Source: Palsa-504 sp963739135 (GTDB lineage: Bacteria; Actinomycetota; Actinomycetes; Streptosporangiales; Streptosporangiaceae). Taken from it: a DNA stretch of 64,000 bases. Position 1 is the first letter of the stretch; each line of letters opens with the position of its first letter. Made by a program: the position numbers and the translations under genes. Of the stretch, positions 7,689 to 15,106 are shown piece after piece. The notes below the pieces were generated by a model, which was not told where the DNA came from, did not search any database, and was given only the letters and a program-made list of their open reading frames with translations. The stretch covers positions 786,949 through 850,948 of the forward strand of contig CAVTZG010000021.1 in the NCBI GenBank assembly GCA_963739135.1. The letters are read 5' to 3'.

Positions 7689-9215
7689 CTATCTACTAAT
7701 ACGATTAGTAGAAGGAGATGGTTCACTCGCCGTAGTCATGGACGCCCCGGCGATGGCCCGGACCTGTTCCCCGGTGACGGTTTCCTGCTCCAGCAGGGCC
7801 GCGGTGAGCTGGGCGAGGGCTTCCTGGTGGCTGGCGAGAAGGTCGCGCGCCCGGGTTTCTGCCTGGGTCAGCAGGGCGGCGACTTCCTGGTCGACCAGCC
7901 ATTGGGTGTGCTCGGAGTAGCCGCGTGAGGCGCCGAACCCGGGATGGCCGGCCGGCGGGCTGCTGTAGCTGACCGGGCCGATCGCCTGGCTGAGGCCGAA
8001 CTCGCGGACCATCTGGGTCGCCAGCGCGGTCGCGGAGGCCAGGTCGTCGGCGGCGCCGGTGGAGGCCTCACCGCGGACCAGGCGCTCGGCGGCCCGGCCG
8101 CCGAGGCGGACGGCGAGGGTGTCGGCCAGGTACCGTTCCCCGTACAGCCGGCGGTCATCGGCGGGCAGCGTCTCGGTCAGCCCGAGGGCCTGCCCGGCGC
8201 CCAGCACGGTGACCCGGCTGACCGGGTCGGCGTGCGGGGACAGGGCGGCGACCAGGGCGTGGCCGGCCTCGTGGACGGCGACGGTGGCGAGCTCGGCGGG
8301 GGCCAGCGGGCTGGGGCGCCGGGTGCCGAGCAGCACCCGGTCGCGGGCGGCGGCGAAGTCGGCGGCGGCCAGGGTGGTGCGGCCGTCCCGGACCGCGGTG
8401 ACGGCGGCCTCGTTGACCAGGCCGGCCAGGTCCGCGCCGGAGAATCCGGGGGTGGCGGCGGCGACCTGGTCCAGGTCGGCGTCCGGGCCGAGGTTCTTGC
8501 CGCGGGCGTGGGCGGCCAGGATGGCGCCGCCTTCGGCCCGGTCGGGCAGCGGGACGGTGACCTCGCGGTCGAACCGGCCGGGCCGGCGCAGCGCGGGATC
8601 CAGGGCGTCCGGCCGGTTGGTGGCGGCCAGCACCACCACCCCGCCGGACTCCTCGAACCCGTCCATCTCGGCGAGCAGCTGGTTGAGGGTCTGCTCCCGC
8701 TCGTCGCTGCCGGCCATGCCGCCGGCGTCGCGGCGGGCGCCGAGGGCATCGATCTCGTCGATGAACACGATCGCCGGGCCGCGGGTGCGGGCCTGCTCGA
8801 ACAGGTCCCGGACCCGGGCCGCCCCCACGCCGACGAACATCTCCACGAAACCCGACCCCGATACCGAGAAGAACGGGACGTGGGCCTCGCCGGCCACCGC
8901 GCGGGCCAGCAGCGTCTTGCCGGTGCCAGGTGGCCCGGCCATCAGCACGCCGCGCGGCCCGCGGGCCCCGGCCCGGTGATAGCGGCCGGGATCGCGCAGA
9001 TAGTCCACGACCTCGCCGATCTCCGTCTTCACCGCGGGGTAGCCGGCCACGTCGGTGAACCGGGTTGCCGGCCGTTCGGCGTCGATGACCCGCGCCTTCG
9101 CCTTGGCCAGGCCGCCCAGCCCGCCGAGGCCGCCGCCGGAGGACAGGGGCACCTCGCGGATGCCGAGATAGAGCAGGCCGCCGATCAGCAGCAGCGGCAG
9201 CAGCCCGATCAGCAC
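7689..9215 (-). CDS. ftsH: FtsH-like AAA+ zinc metalloprotease lacking the external domain
   Basis: ATP-dependent membrane proteases of this family extract and degrade membrane and misfolded proteins. One N-terminal helix (LIGLLPLLLIGGLLYLGI) leads into Walker A GPPGTGKTLLARAVAGEAHV, the pore loop SGSGFVEMFVG, Walker B IVFIDEIDALG, sensor and arginine-finger motifs (ATNRPDALDPALRRPGRFDR) and the zinc site AVHEAGHALVAAL. At 508 residues it is over 100 shorter than typical FtsH: the extracytoplasmic domain and first helix are missing. The GTG at 9215 is used, but the frame is open somewhat further upstream. The last codons (TNRISR) and the stop overlap the BlaI operator of the next gene. It is probably the last gene of the blaI operon. 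Confidence 0.9.
   Translation of the reverse strand: MLIGLLPLLLIGGLLYLGIREVPLSSGGGLGGLGGLAKAKARVIDAERPATRFTDVAGYPAVKTEIGEVVDYLRDPGRYHRAGARGPRGVLMAGPPGTGKTLLARAVAGEAHVPFFSVSGSGFVEMFVGVGAARVRDLFEQARTRGPAIVFIDEIDALGARRDAGGMAGSDEREQTLNQLLAEMDGFEESGGVVVLAATNRPDALDPALRRPGRFDREVTVPLPDRAEGGAILAAHARGKNLGPDADLDQVAAATPGFSGADLAGLVNEAAVTAVRDGRTTLAAADFAAARDRVLLGTRRPSPLAPAELATVAVHEAGHALVAALSPHADPVSRVTVLGAGQALGLTETLPADDRRLYGERYLADTLAVRLGGRAAERLVRGEASTGAADDLASATALATQMVREFGLSQAIGPVSYSSPPAGHPGFGASRGYSEHTQWLVDQEVAALLTQAETRARDLLASHQEALAQLTAALLEQETVTGEQVRAIAGASMTTASEPSPSTNRISR
7693..7711. promoter_or_regulatory. BlaI-type operator overlapping the ftsH 3' end
   Basis: CTACTAATACGATTAGTAG is a near-perfect dyad (arms CTACTAAT and ATTAGTAG around ACG). 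It lies just before the secreted-repeat gene and inside the final codons of ftsH. It matches the dyads at 5128, 11225 and 11365 in half-site sequence and spacing. Confidence 0.75.
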
Positions 9216-9262
9216 CGACAGCAGCGAGGAGGACGTGGCGGCGGTGGCTCGGCGGCCGTGCC

Positions 9263-9808
9263 CTAGTCGGCGAACGGCGTCCCCCGCTGGCGCTCCGCCA
9301 GGATCGCCAGCCTTTGCAAGATAGCGGCCGATGGCTCGCCCGTCGCCTCATGCAGCTCGTGCAGCAGCAGCACGGAGATCACGTGCAGGCCGGCCATGAG
9401 GTCTGCCAGGCCGTCCGTGTCGACCGGAGTGAGCGCGTCGGCCGCCCACGCTTCCAGCTCGGGCGAGTCCAGGCCCGCGGTGAGCAGCGCTATGGCCAGC
9501 TGCATGGCCGCGCCCATGGTCTCGGCGGACGCGGCCCCAGGGGGCGCGACCTCAGCGGCCTTGGCGGCCTTGGCGGTCACTGTCTCGCCGGGCGCGGCCT
9601 GCACCGGCACCGTCTGGTTACCGCCGGGGGCTGATCCTGGCGCCGGCCGGGCCTTCCCGCGATCCCGGCGGCGGCGTGCCCGCCAGCGGAGACGCCGGGC
9701 CGGAGCGTCTGTCGTGTGGTCTGCGCACCCGGCGGGCGGCTCGGGCAGGCCATTCCGGCGATGGATCCTCATACCCGCCAACACGGCGCCAGCCGCGAGA
9801 TTGTTCAT
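9263..9808 (-). CDS. Hypothetical protein, 181 aa, in the blaI operon
   Basis: I do not recognise the family. The N-terminus is basic and Pro/Ala-rich (residues 1 to about 95, with RRLRWRARRRRDRGKA), which suggests a disordered or nucleic-acid-binding tail. The C-terminal 85 residues form predicted helices (MGAAMQLAIALLTAGLDSPE, LADLMAGLHVISVLLLHELH). It lies 18 bp after the M56 gene and about 47 bp before ftsH in the same orientation, so it is probably co-transcribed. Its position between a sensor protease and FtsH suggests an adaptor or regulatory role, which is inference only. Confidence 0.6.
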   Translation of the reverse strand: MNNLAAGAVLAGMRIHRRNGLPEPPAGCADHTTDAPARRLRWRARRRRDRGKARPAPGSAPGGNQTVPVQAAPGETVTAKAAKAAEVAPPGAASAETMGAAMQLAIALLTAGLDSPELEAWAADALTPVDTDGLADLMAGLHVISVLLLHELHEATGEPSAAILQRLAILAERQRGTPFAD

Positions 9809-9826
9809 GCCGGCGGCCGGAGAACG

Positions 9827-10774
9827 CTAGGCGCCCGGAAGCTTTCCCAGGGCGAGTGCGAGCACGGCCGGGGTCAAGGCCAGCAGCACCGGGGTCAGGG
9901 CGAGTGCCGCGGCGGCGGCGCGGAGCAGGTGCCGCCGCACCGGGCCGAGTGGCTCGCAGGGTCCCAGGAGCCGGTGGATCCGCTGGACGGAGTCAGTGGC
10001 ACCTGCGGCGAGGGCCGGCGCGGGACTGGCGGGTGTGGCGAGGACCACCAGGGCGGTGGCGAGCAGCCGAGGATCGCGGGCTCGGGTGGCCGCGTCGTCG
10101 GCATCGAGTTCCACCAGCCGCGCTACCTGCTTTTCGGCGTCCCGCATCAGCGGCAAGAACGGCAGGACCTCGCGGCCGATCCTCGCCAGGGCGACCAGCC
10201 AGTGATGGCGGCCGGCCAGGTGAGCTCGCTCGTGCGCCAGGACTGCGGCCAGCTGGCCGGGATCGAGCGCCTGCACCGCGCCGGTGGTCAGGATCACCGT
10301 GGGCTGCCGGCCGGCGACACAGTAGGCAGCGGGCTGGGCATGCTCCACCAGCACTGCCCCCAGGGCAGGCTCGGGCCGTCCGACCAGCCGCGCGGTCTGC
10401 GCGTGCCGCAGCGCCTGCCGCCCGGCGGCGCGGACATGGGTCAGCGCGGTGAGCGCGGTCCGGGCGGCGACAGCGCCCGCCAGGGTGAGGCCGAACCCGG
10501 CGACCGTGGCGCCGCCCGGGGTGCCGTAGGTGGCTTGGAGCCGGTGCATGCAGGCTCCGATCAGGTGGCTCAGCCCTCCGCTGATGGCGGCGGCGTGAAC
10601 GGCCAGCGTCAGGCCGGCCAGCCCGAGCGCGGCGATGGCCGACCACTCGGCGGCCAGGTAGGTGACGATGGCCAGAAGCGGCGCCCGGGCCGTCCACCTG
10701 GCGCGGCCGAGCATCCTGGATCCCAGGATGCCGAGGCAGGCCGCGTACGCCAGCAGCACCACGGCGACCGTCAC
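9827..10774 (-). CDS. M56 (BlaR1-like) membrane metalloprotease
   Basis: This protein resembles the protease half of BlaR1/MecR1. It has four to five membrane helices (TVAVVLLAYAACLGILGSRM at the start, VAGFGLTLAGAVAARTALTA), then an HExxH zinc site (LAAVLAHERAHLAGRHH), followed by LVELDADDAATR, whose acidic residues may supply the third ligand. The extracellular penicillin-binding sensor domain of true BlaR1 is absent, so the signal it senses is unknown. Its ATG overlaps the TGA of blaI by 4 bp, a strongly coupled pair. By analogy it cleaves or inactivates BlaI when activated. Confidence 0.88.
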   Translation of the reverse strand: MTVAVVLLAYAACLGILGSRMLGRARWTARAPLLAIVTYLAAEWSAIAALGLAGLTLAVHAAAISGGLSHLIGACMHRLQATYGTPGGATVAGFGLTLAGAVAARTALTALTHVRAAGRQALRHAQTARLVGRPEPALGAVLVEHAQPAAYCVAGRQPTVILTTGAVQALDPGQLAAVLAHERAHLAGRHHWLVALARIGREVLPFLPLMRDAEKQVARLVELDADDAATRARDPRLLATALVVLATPASPAPALAAGATDSVQRIHRLLGPCEPLGPVRRHLLRAAAAALALTPVLLALTPAVLALALGKLPGA

Positions 10775-11187
10775 CGGGACTCGCCAGCCTTGGGCTCGCC
10801 GGGCTTGGAGCCACTGGCCTGGGGCTCGCCGAGCGCCTGGTCGAGCGCCTCGCGCAGCAGCGCCGCGTCACGCGGGCTCATCTGGAGCGCGAAATGCGCC
10901 AGCGCCGTGCGCCGGTCCGGGCTGGTGGCCAGCGCGTCGCTCATCAGCGCCGCGGTGTAACTGGACCGGGACCCGGTGGGCTCGTAGCGCCAGGCCCGGC
11001 CGTCCCGCTCCCGCCGCAGCCACCCCTTGCGGTACAGGTTCTCCATGACCGTCATCACGGTGGTGTACGCCAGCGCCCGGTCATCATGGAGAGCGTCCAC
11101 CATCTCGCGGACCAGCGCCGGCCGGCCCCACTCCCACAGCCGGTCCATGATCACGGCTTCCAGCTCACCGAAACGTCGCATCCTCAC
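10771..11187 (-). CDS. blaI: BlaI/MecI family transcriptional repressor
   Basis: The winged-helix repressor has 138 residues. It begins MRMRRFGELEAVIMDRLWEW, followed by the recognition region LAYTTVMTVMENLYRKGWLR and the wing RDGRAWRYEPT. The C-terminal helices (DRRTALAHFALQMSPRDAAL) form the dimerisation domain, as in BlaI and mycobacterial Rv1846c-type proteins. It is the first gene of a run blaI, M56 protease, unknown, ftsH. A dyad at 11225-11243 lies 38 bp upstream of its ATG and suggests autorepression. Matching dyads precede three other nearby promoters. No beta-lactamase is present, so the regulon seems to be about envelope or protein-quality stress. Confidence 0.9.
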   Translation of the reverse strand: MRMRRFGELEAVIMDRLWEWGRPALVREMVDALHDDRALAYTTVMTVMENLYRKGWLRRERDGRAWRYEPTGSRSSYTAALMSDALATSPDRRTALAHFALQMSPRDAALLREALDQALGEPQASGSKPGEPKAGESR

Positions 11188-11224
11188 TCCCGAACATGGC
11201 CCTGCCAGCGGCGCCCGCCGCTAA

Positions 11225-11243
11225 CTACTATCACGCATAGGTC
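11225..11243. promoter_or_regulatory. BlaI-type operator upstream of blaI
   Basis: CTACTATCACGCATAGGTC lies 38 bp before the blaI start. It shares the CTACTA half-site, the central ACG and the 6-bp spacing with the other copies. It probably mediates autoregulation of the operon. Confidence 0.6.
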
Positions 11244-11364
11244 AACTCTACGGTTCAGGCGCCGCCGCCTTTTTCTTCCGGTTTCTTCGGGTCAGGGGAC
11301 CCCGCGCGGCCAGCGGCGAGGGGAGCTCGCCGGCCGAGGTTGGCTAGTGCTGAACACAGTCTAC

Positions 11365-11383
11365 TTACTATACGTATTAGTAG
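11365..11383. promoter_or_regulatory. BlaI-type operator upstream of the ECF sigma gene
   Basis: TTACTATACGTATTAGTAG (half-sites TTACTA and TTAGTAG, 6-bp spacer) ends 2 bp before the ATG at 11386. Binding here would block transcription start or early elongation of a short-leader or leaderless sigma transcript. Confidence 0.65.
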
Positions 11384-11385
11384 AT

Positions 11386-11931
11386 ATGGTTGCTACGACA
11401 GATGCCTCCCCAGACGAGCTGGGCGGCGACCCCGATGCCGTCATCCGCCAGCTGTACTCGCACTACGCTAAGGCCCTGCATGGTTACGTCGAGCAGTTCT
11501 GCCCAGACCGGGCGAGCGCGGATGACATCGTGCAGGAAACCTTCATCCGTGCATGGCGTCACCTGCCCCAGCTGAGCGCCGATGACCGGCCGGTCCGGCC
11601 GTGGCTGTTCCGGGTCGCGCGCAACTTGCTGATCGACGCGAACCGGGCCGCACGGGCCCGCCCCACGATGGTGCAGGGGCGGGCCGGGGACGTCGGGACC
11701 GATTCCGGATTGGAGGAGATCCTGGACCGGGAGCTCGTCTCCGCTGCGCTCCAGCACCTGTCGGCCGCGCACCAGACCGTACTCGTGGAGACCTTCTACC
11801 GCGGCGGGACCATGGCCACGGTCGCCCGCGAGCTCGGCATACCGCACGGCACAGCCAGGTCACGGCTGCACTACGCGCTCGATGCCATGCGCAAGCAACT
11901 CGATGAGAACGACGCGATCGCGGCGTCCTGA
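11386..11931 (+). CDS. ECF RNA polymerase sigma factor
   Basis: A complete sigma-70-type ECF factor of 181 residues. Region 2 is LYSHYAKALHGYVEQFCPDR then DDIVQETFIRAWRHL and RPWLFRVARNLLIDANRA. Region 4 is LQHLSAAHQTVLVETFYRGG, then TVARELGIPHGTARSRLHYA. I place the start at the ATG at 11386: the BlaI dyad ends at 11383 and no ribosome binding site is visible, so the mRNA may be leaderless. A GTG at 11347 in the same frame is an alternative. A gene for a small membrane protein overlaps its stop codon by one base, a position usually held by an anti-sigma factor. The layout resembles SigL/SigM-type modules of actinomycetes. Confidence 0.9.
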   Translation: MVATTDASPDELGGDPDAVIRQLYSHYAKALHGYVEQFCPDRASADDIVQETFIRAWRHLPQLSADDRPVRPWLFRVARNLLIDANRAARARPTMVQGRAGDVGTDSGLEEILDRELVSAALQHLSAAHQTVLVETFYRGGTMATVARELGIPHGTARSRLHYALDAMRKQLDENDAIAAS

Positions 11932-12566
11932 TGAACAACTGCCTGTCCCGGGATTTCCCGGACACCGGTGCTGAAGGCGGGGAGACCGGGCCTGCCGCTG
12001 GGGCCCGGGTCGTTCGGCGCCTGATCGTGGTGATGCTGCTCACCGCGGCAGCCCTGGACCTGACCCGGTGCGGCCTCGTCATGGCGGCGGCCCGGCACCC
12101 GGCAGAGACCGCCGGGCTGGTCACCGCCGGGCTGGTCACCGCCGGGCTGGCCGCGGCCGCGCTGACCGCGCGGACCGCGCGCGGATGCCAGGCGGGCCGG
12201 CGCTGGGCGGGCTGGGCAGCGTTGCTGATCGGCGTCGCGTCGGCCCCGCAAGCGGCCATGTCCGGCTTCCGCAGCCCCTACTTGATTCCCGACACGGCCA
12301 CCGCTGCCCTGGGGATGCTGGCTGGCTATCACCATCCTGGCGACCGCTGGCCCGTATGGACCACCGAGACAGGACACAGAAAGTCCTCCTGTCGTGGCCA
12401 GCGGCGCCACTTGGCTCCCGGGGGCGATGGCAAGATCGTGAAGAGACCGACAGGCTGCTTCAGGCCGCGGGTTTCTCGGCCGTTGCCGCTTACTTCACCG
12501 AACGCGCTGGCGGTCGACCGCACGAGGATGTGCGACTCGTCAGCCTCTTCGACCCACGCCTCGTGA
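11931..12566 (+). CDS. Small membrane protein coupled to the sigma factor, 3' part probably frameshifted
   Basis: The ATG overlaps the sigma factor stop (TGATG). Residues 28-130 contain about four hydrophobic segments, such as RLIVVMLLTAAALDLTRCGL, ETAGLVTAGLVTAGLAAAAL and AGWAALLIGVASAPQAAM. Near 12330 the frame loses its hydrophobic character; a neighbouring frame reads ITILATAGPYGPP and stops at 12441, so a one-base shift is likely. No zinc anti-sigma motif is present. An anti-sigma role is suggested by position only. The region includes an in-frame tandem repeat (GLVTAGLVTAGL). Confidence 0.5.
   Translation: MNNCLSRDFPDTGAEGGETGPAAGARVVRRLIVVMLLTAAALDLTRCGLVMAAARHPAETAGLVTAGLVTAGLAAAALTARTARGCQAGRRWAGWAALLIGVASAPQAAMSGFRSPYLIPDTATAALGMLAGYHHPGDRWPVWTTETGHRKSSCRGQRRHLAPGGDGKIVKRPTGCFRPRVSRPLPLTSPNALAVDRTRMCDSSASSTHAS
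12411..12441. repeat. Dispersed repeat, copy 1 of 2
   Basis: The sequence TTGGCTCCCGGGGGCGATGG, continuing CAAGATCGTGA, recurs at 45420-45448 with a 2-bp gap and one substitution. Both copies sit at the edge of decayed sequence, and the second lies near an integrase remnant. The stretch from 12441 to 12614 shows no recognisable gene. Confidence 0.55.
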
Positions 12567-12614
12567 ATCTCCGGCTTATGGGTCCCGTCGACCATGACGT
12601 AGAAAACCCTTCCG

Positions 12615-13017
12615 GAGGACCCTCACACCGGGCCGGGACCTCGCGGCCCGGGCGCCGCTCATCCAGTCCCTGCCCGGCGCCACCAGCGAAACCCAGCTGT
12701 ACGCCGAAGACATCAACGACGAGTTGCAGCAAGTCGTGGCCGACTTCACCGCGATCGAGGAGCGATGTGCCGCCTGGCTGGTTCTGCACGCCTCGCTCGC
12801 AAGCAAGCACCTGGCGGTCGTGAGCCGCCGGCTCGCGGATGTGGCCACCATTTTCCTGCCCATCTCCTTCCTCGCCGGCTTCTGGGGACAGAACTTCGAC
12901 GTGCTCACCGGCAGCATCGAAAAGGGATGGCCGGCGTTCCTGGTCCTCGGCGTGGGACTGAGCGTGGCTTGCGTTGCGGTGATCGTCTTCATGCTCAGCC
13001 GTCGCAGCTGGAAGTGA
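12615..13017 (+). pseudogene. CorA-like divalent cation transporter, C-terminal fragment
   Basis: The open frame reads LAARAPLIQSLPGATSETQL, then DFTAIEERCAAWLVLHASLA, and the two C-terminal membrane helices VATIFLPISFLAGFWGQNF and PAFLVLGVGLSVACVAVIVF. The loop before the first helix end matches the CorA family, with WGQNF in place of the usual YGMNF. The large cytoplasmic funnel domain is missing and there is no convincing start codon, so this is a remnant. Confidence 0.65.
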
Positions 13018-13072
13018 TGCGTATGAGCGACGAACTGACCGATTCCCGCTGGGGCCGTTCGTGGCCAGCGCA

Positions 13073-13978
13073 CTAGCTAGGGGCGCCAGCTAGCCATGCG
13101 GTCTGCATGGCCGGCGTCATTACGTAGGAGCCCGCGTCGAAGTAGAACACGACCTGGGCCCCGGCGCGTTCGGCGCCGGAGAGGAGATTCTCCTCCTGGC
13201 TGGTGGCATTCCAGTCGCCCGGAGGTATCCCGGTCTCAGACACCATGAACGGCAGGTCGCCGCTGGCGTTCTCGACGTCCGTGTAGCTGGACGCGAACCG
13301 GTTCGACCATGTCGTGCCGGTGTTGGCGTAGTAGCCGTCAAGCCCCACCATGCCCACGTTTGCGACGGTGTAGCCGCCGCTCGACCAGTAATTGGCGACG
13401 GCCGAGCCGCCCTGCTCGATGTTCGGTGCCCAGACCCAGGTAATGAGGCTCTGGGCGGCGGCGTTCTGGTCGATTACGCCGGTGACGTGGTTCCACGCCT
13501 GGATCCATTCGGATTCTTGCTGGGCCTGACTCGTGAACTGGGAGTTACCCGACCAGTCCCACGGGTACCACGACCCGTTCTGCTCGTGGTCGAACGTCAG
13601 GTAAACCTCGCGGTCCAGCGACGCGATGGAGCTGGCGAAATTGATCAGATACGTGTCCGAGTCGCCGGCGATGACCGACGGCAAGCTCACGGAGGTGCTC
13701 GAGTTGCAGGGGTTACCGCAGGTCTGCAGCTCAAGGAACGGCGTGACCGAACTCGGCAGCGCGCTGACCTCGGACGACTGGACCCCTTCATTCCAGCCGT
13801 AGTACTGGATCGCACCCGCATATTCCGAAGACGTGCCGATCGTGTAGTTCAGGTTGTTAGCGCTCTGGTACAGCCCATACGGCTGCGTTGAAGCGGCCAT
13901 CGCGCCCGGGATACTCAGCCCGAAGCAAGCCACCGCAGCGGCCAGCGCCACCAGGACGCTCGTGCGTCGTAGCACCAC
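13073..13978 (-). CDS. Secreted GH26-type glycoside hydrolase (beta-mannanase-like)
   Basis: A signal peptide (LRRTSVLVALAAAVACFGLS, cleavage after AMA) precedes a barrel domain. The acid/base site is YLTFDHEQNGSWYPWDW (Glu of HExNGxWYPW) and the nucleophile is probably the Glu of FMVSETGIPPGDW. WVWAPNIEQGG matches the family's W-W-PN block. GH26 enzymes mostly cleave beta-1,4-mannan, and the exact substrate here is unproven. The GTG at 13978 follows GGGAGGGGGGAACG; the frame is open 54 bp further to an alternative ATG-like start. Its upstream region carries an element also found before the DUF805 gene. The single domain of about 300 residues is complete. Confidence 0.85.
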   Translation of the reverse strand: MVLRRTSVLVALAAAVACFGLSIPGAMAASTQPYGLYQSANNLNYTIGTSSEYAGAIQYYGWNEGVQSSEVSALPSSVTPFLELQTCGNPCNSSTSVSLPSVIAGDSDTYLINFASSIASLDREVYLTFDHEQNGSWYPWDWSGNSQFTSQAQQESEWIQAWNHVTGVIDQNAAAQSLITWVWAPNIEQGGSAVANYWSSGGYTVANVGMVGLDGYYANTGTTWSNRFASSYTDVENASGDLPFMVSETGIPPGDWNATSQEENLLSGAERAGAQVVFYFDAGSYVMTPAMQTAWLAGAPS

Positions 13979-14012
13979 GATTACGTTCCCCCCTCCCTGC
14001 CGCAGGGTACCG

Positions 14013-14030
14013 ATATATTGAGCGTTTTTC
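14013..14030 (-). promoter_or_regulatory. Upstream element shared with the DUF805 gene
   Basis: On the minus strand the sequence GAAAAACGCTCAATATAT lies about 35 bp before the GH26 start. A nearly identical stretch occurs at 29583-29599 before another envelope gene. The AT-rich end could be a -10-like box. The match may mark a shared sigma factor or regulator. Confidence 0.4.
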
Positions 14031-14129
14031 ATCCTCTGATTTCGTGGGTCTGGAGAACGTGGATGGCCTTGGCCAGCTGCCCGTCGCGGCAGGGGCAGCA
14101 GCGCGGACGACGTGATCAGTGCGACCCGG

Positions 14130-14990
14130 TCAGACGAACAGCGGCTCGGCCGCCGTCCGGGCGGCCAGCGCGCTCATCGCCGCGTCGTTTGGCGCCCCGG
14201 TGAACCGGCTGGCTGCGTCAAGCACTTTCGGGAGCAAGTCCACGTCCCCCACACTGCAGAGGAACACCCCGGGGCGGCTCAGTGCCCACCACACGGACAG
14301 ATCGATGTCGTCCTGCTGCTCGAGCGGCTCGTACCAGGTCGCCCGGGTGTGCGGTCGGCCCGCCCAGGGGCGCAGCGCGATCGACTTGATCGTCTGCACC
14401 GCGACGTGCCGCTCGCGGCAGGTCTCGTACAGGGCGTTGAAGTTGTCGGCGTAGTACGGGTTCTGCATGGTGACGAAGTTGTACGGGAGCAGCACCGAGT
14501 CGAAGCCGAACCGCTCGAGGCTGCGGCGGTGCGTCGCGGCGATCTGGCTGCCGTGGCCGGTCACCCCGATCCAGCGGACGAGACCCTGCTCCCGGGCTTC
14601 AATGGCGGCCTCGAGCGCCCCGCCAGGACTCAGGGCGATGTCCCACTCGATCGGATCGGCCAGGGAGTGCAGCTGCCAGAGGTCGACGTGGTCGACGCCC
14701 ATCCGGTCCAGGGACCGGTGCAGTTCCTCGCGGGCCCCGGCCGCGGTGCGCTCGTCGCCCTTGGTGGCCAGGAAGAACCGGCCCGGTTCGCCCTGCAGCC
14801 ACGGCCGGATGCGCACCTCCGCCTCGCCGTAGTCAGAGGCCATGTCCAGATGGTTCACCCCGTGGGCGAGCAGGAGATCCAGGGTCTCGTCCGCGACCCG
14901 CTGGGAGACCTGCCCGAGAGCCGCCCCGCCGAAGATCACCCGGCTGCTCTGGTGGCCGGTGCGGCCGAACTCTGCCTGTTCGATGGGCAC
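14130..14990 (-). CDS. Aldo/keto reductase
   Basis: NAD(P)H-dependent reductases of this family reduce aldehydes and ketones with a TIM-barrel. The sequence shows INRH-type catalytic positions: HLDMASDYGEAEVRIRP (Asp and Tyr), FFLATKGDERT (Lys) and HVDLWQLHSLAD (His). The GTG at 14990 follows GGGAGGTCTC and gives 286 residues; the open frame continues further upstream without homology. The gene is divergent from larE, with about 115 bp between the starts. Its position next to the nickel-pincer cofactor genes could be meaningful but may be chance. Confidence 0.9.
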   Translation of the reverse strand: MPIEQAEFGRTGHQSSRVIFGGAALGQVSQRVADETLDLLLAHGVNHLDMASDYGEAEVRIRPWLQGEPGRFFLATKGDERTAAGAREELHRSLDRMGVDHVDLWQLHSLADPIEWDIALSPGGALEAAIEAREQGLVRWIGVTGHGSQIAATHRRSLERFGFDSVLLPYNFVTMQNPYYADNFNALYETCRERHVAVQTIKSIALRPWAGRPHTRATWYEPLEQQDDIDLSVWWALSRPGVFLCSVGDVDLLPKVLDAASRFTGAPNDAAMSALAARTAAEPLFV

Positions 14991-15106
14991 GAGACCTCCC
15001 GCAGTGCCGAAAGCTGAATCTGAGAGTACAGCGGATCGCGGCGGCAGGTCAGCGCAACCGCGCCGAGCGTATAGTCCGAATCCTAGTGACATGAGAAGGG
15101 AACGTC

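Noticed and set aside
7944..9266. A 440-residue open frame opposite ftsH
   Set aside because: It mirrors the third codon positions of ftsH and gives a Gly/Gln-rich sequence. FtsH is clearly the coding strand.
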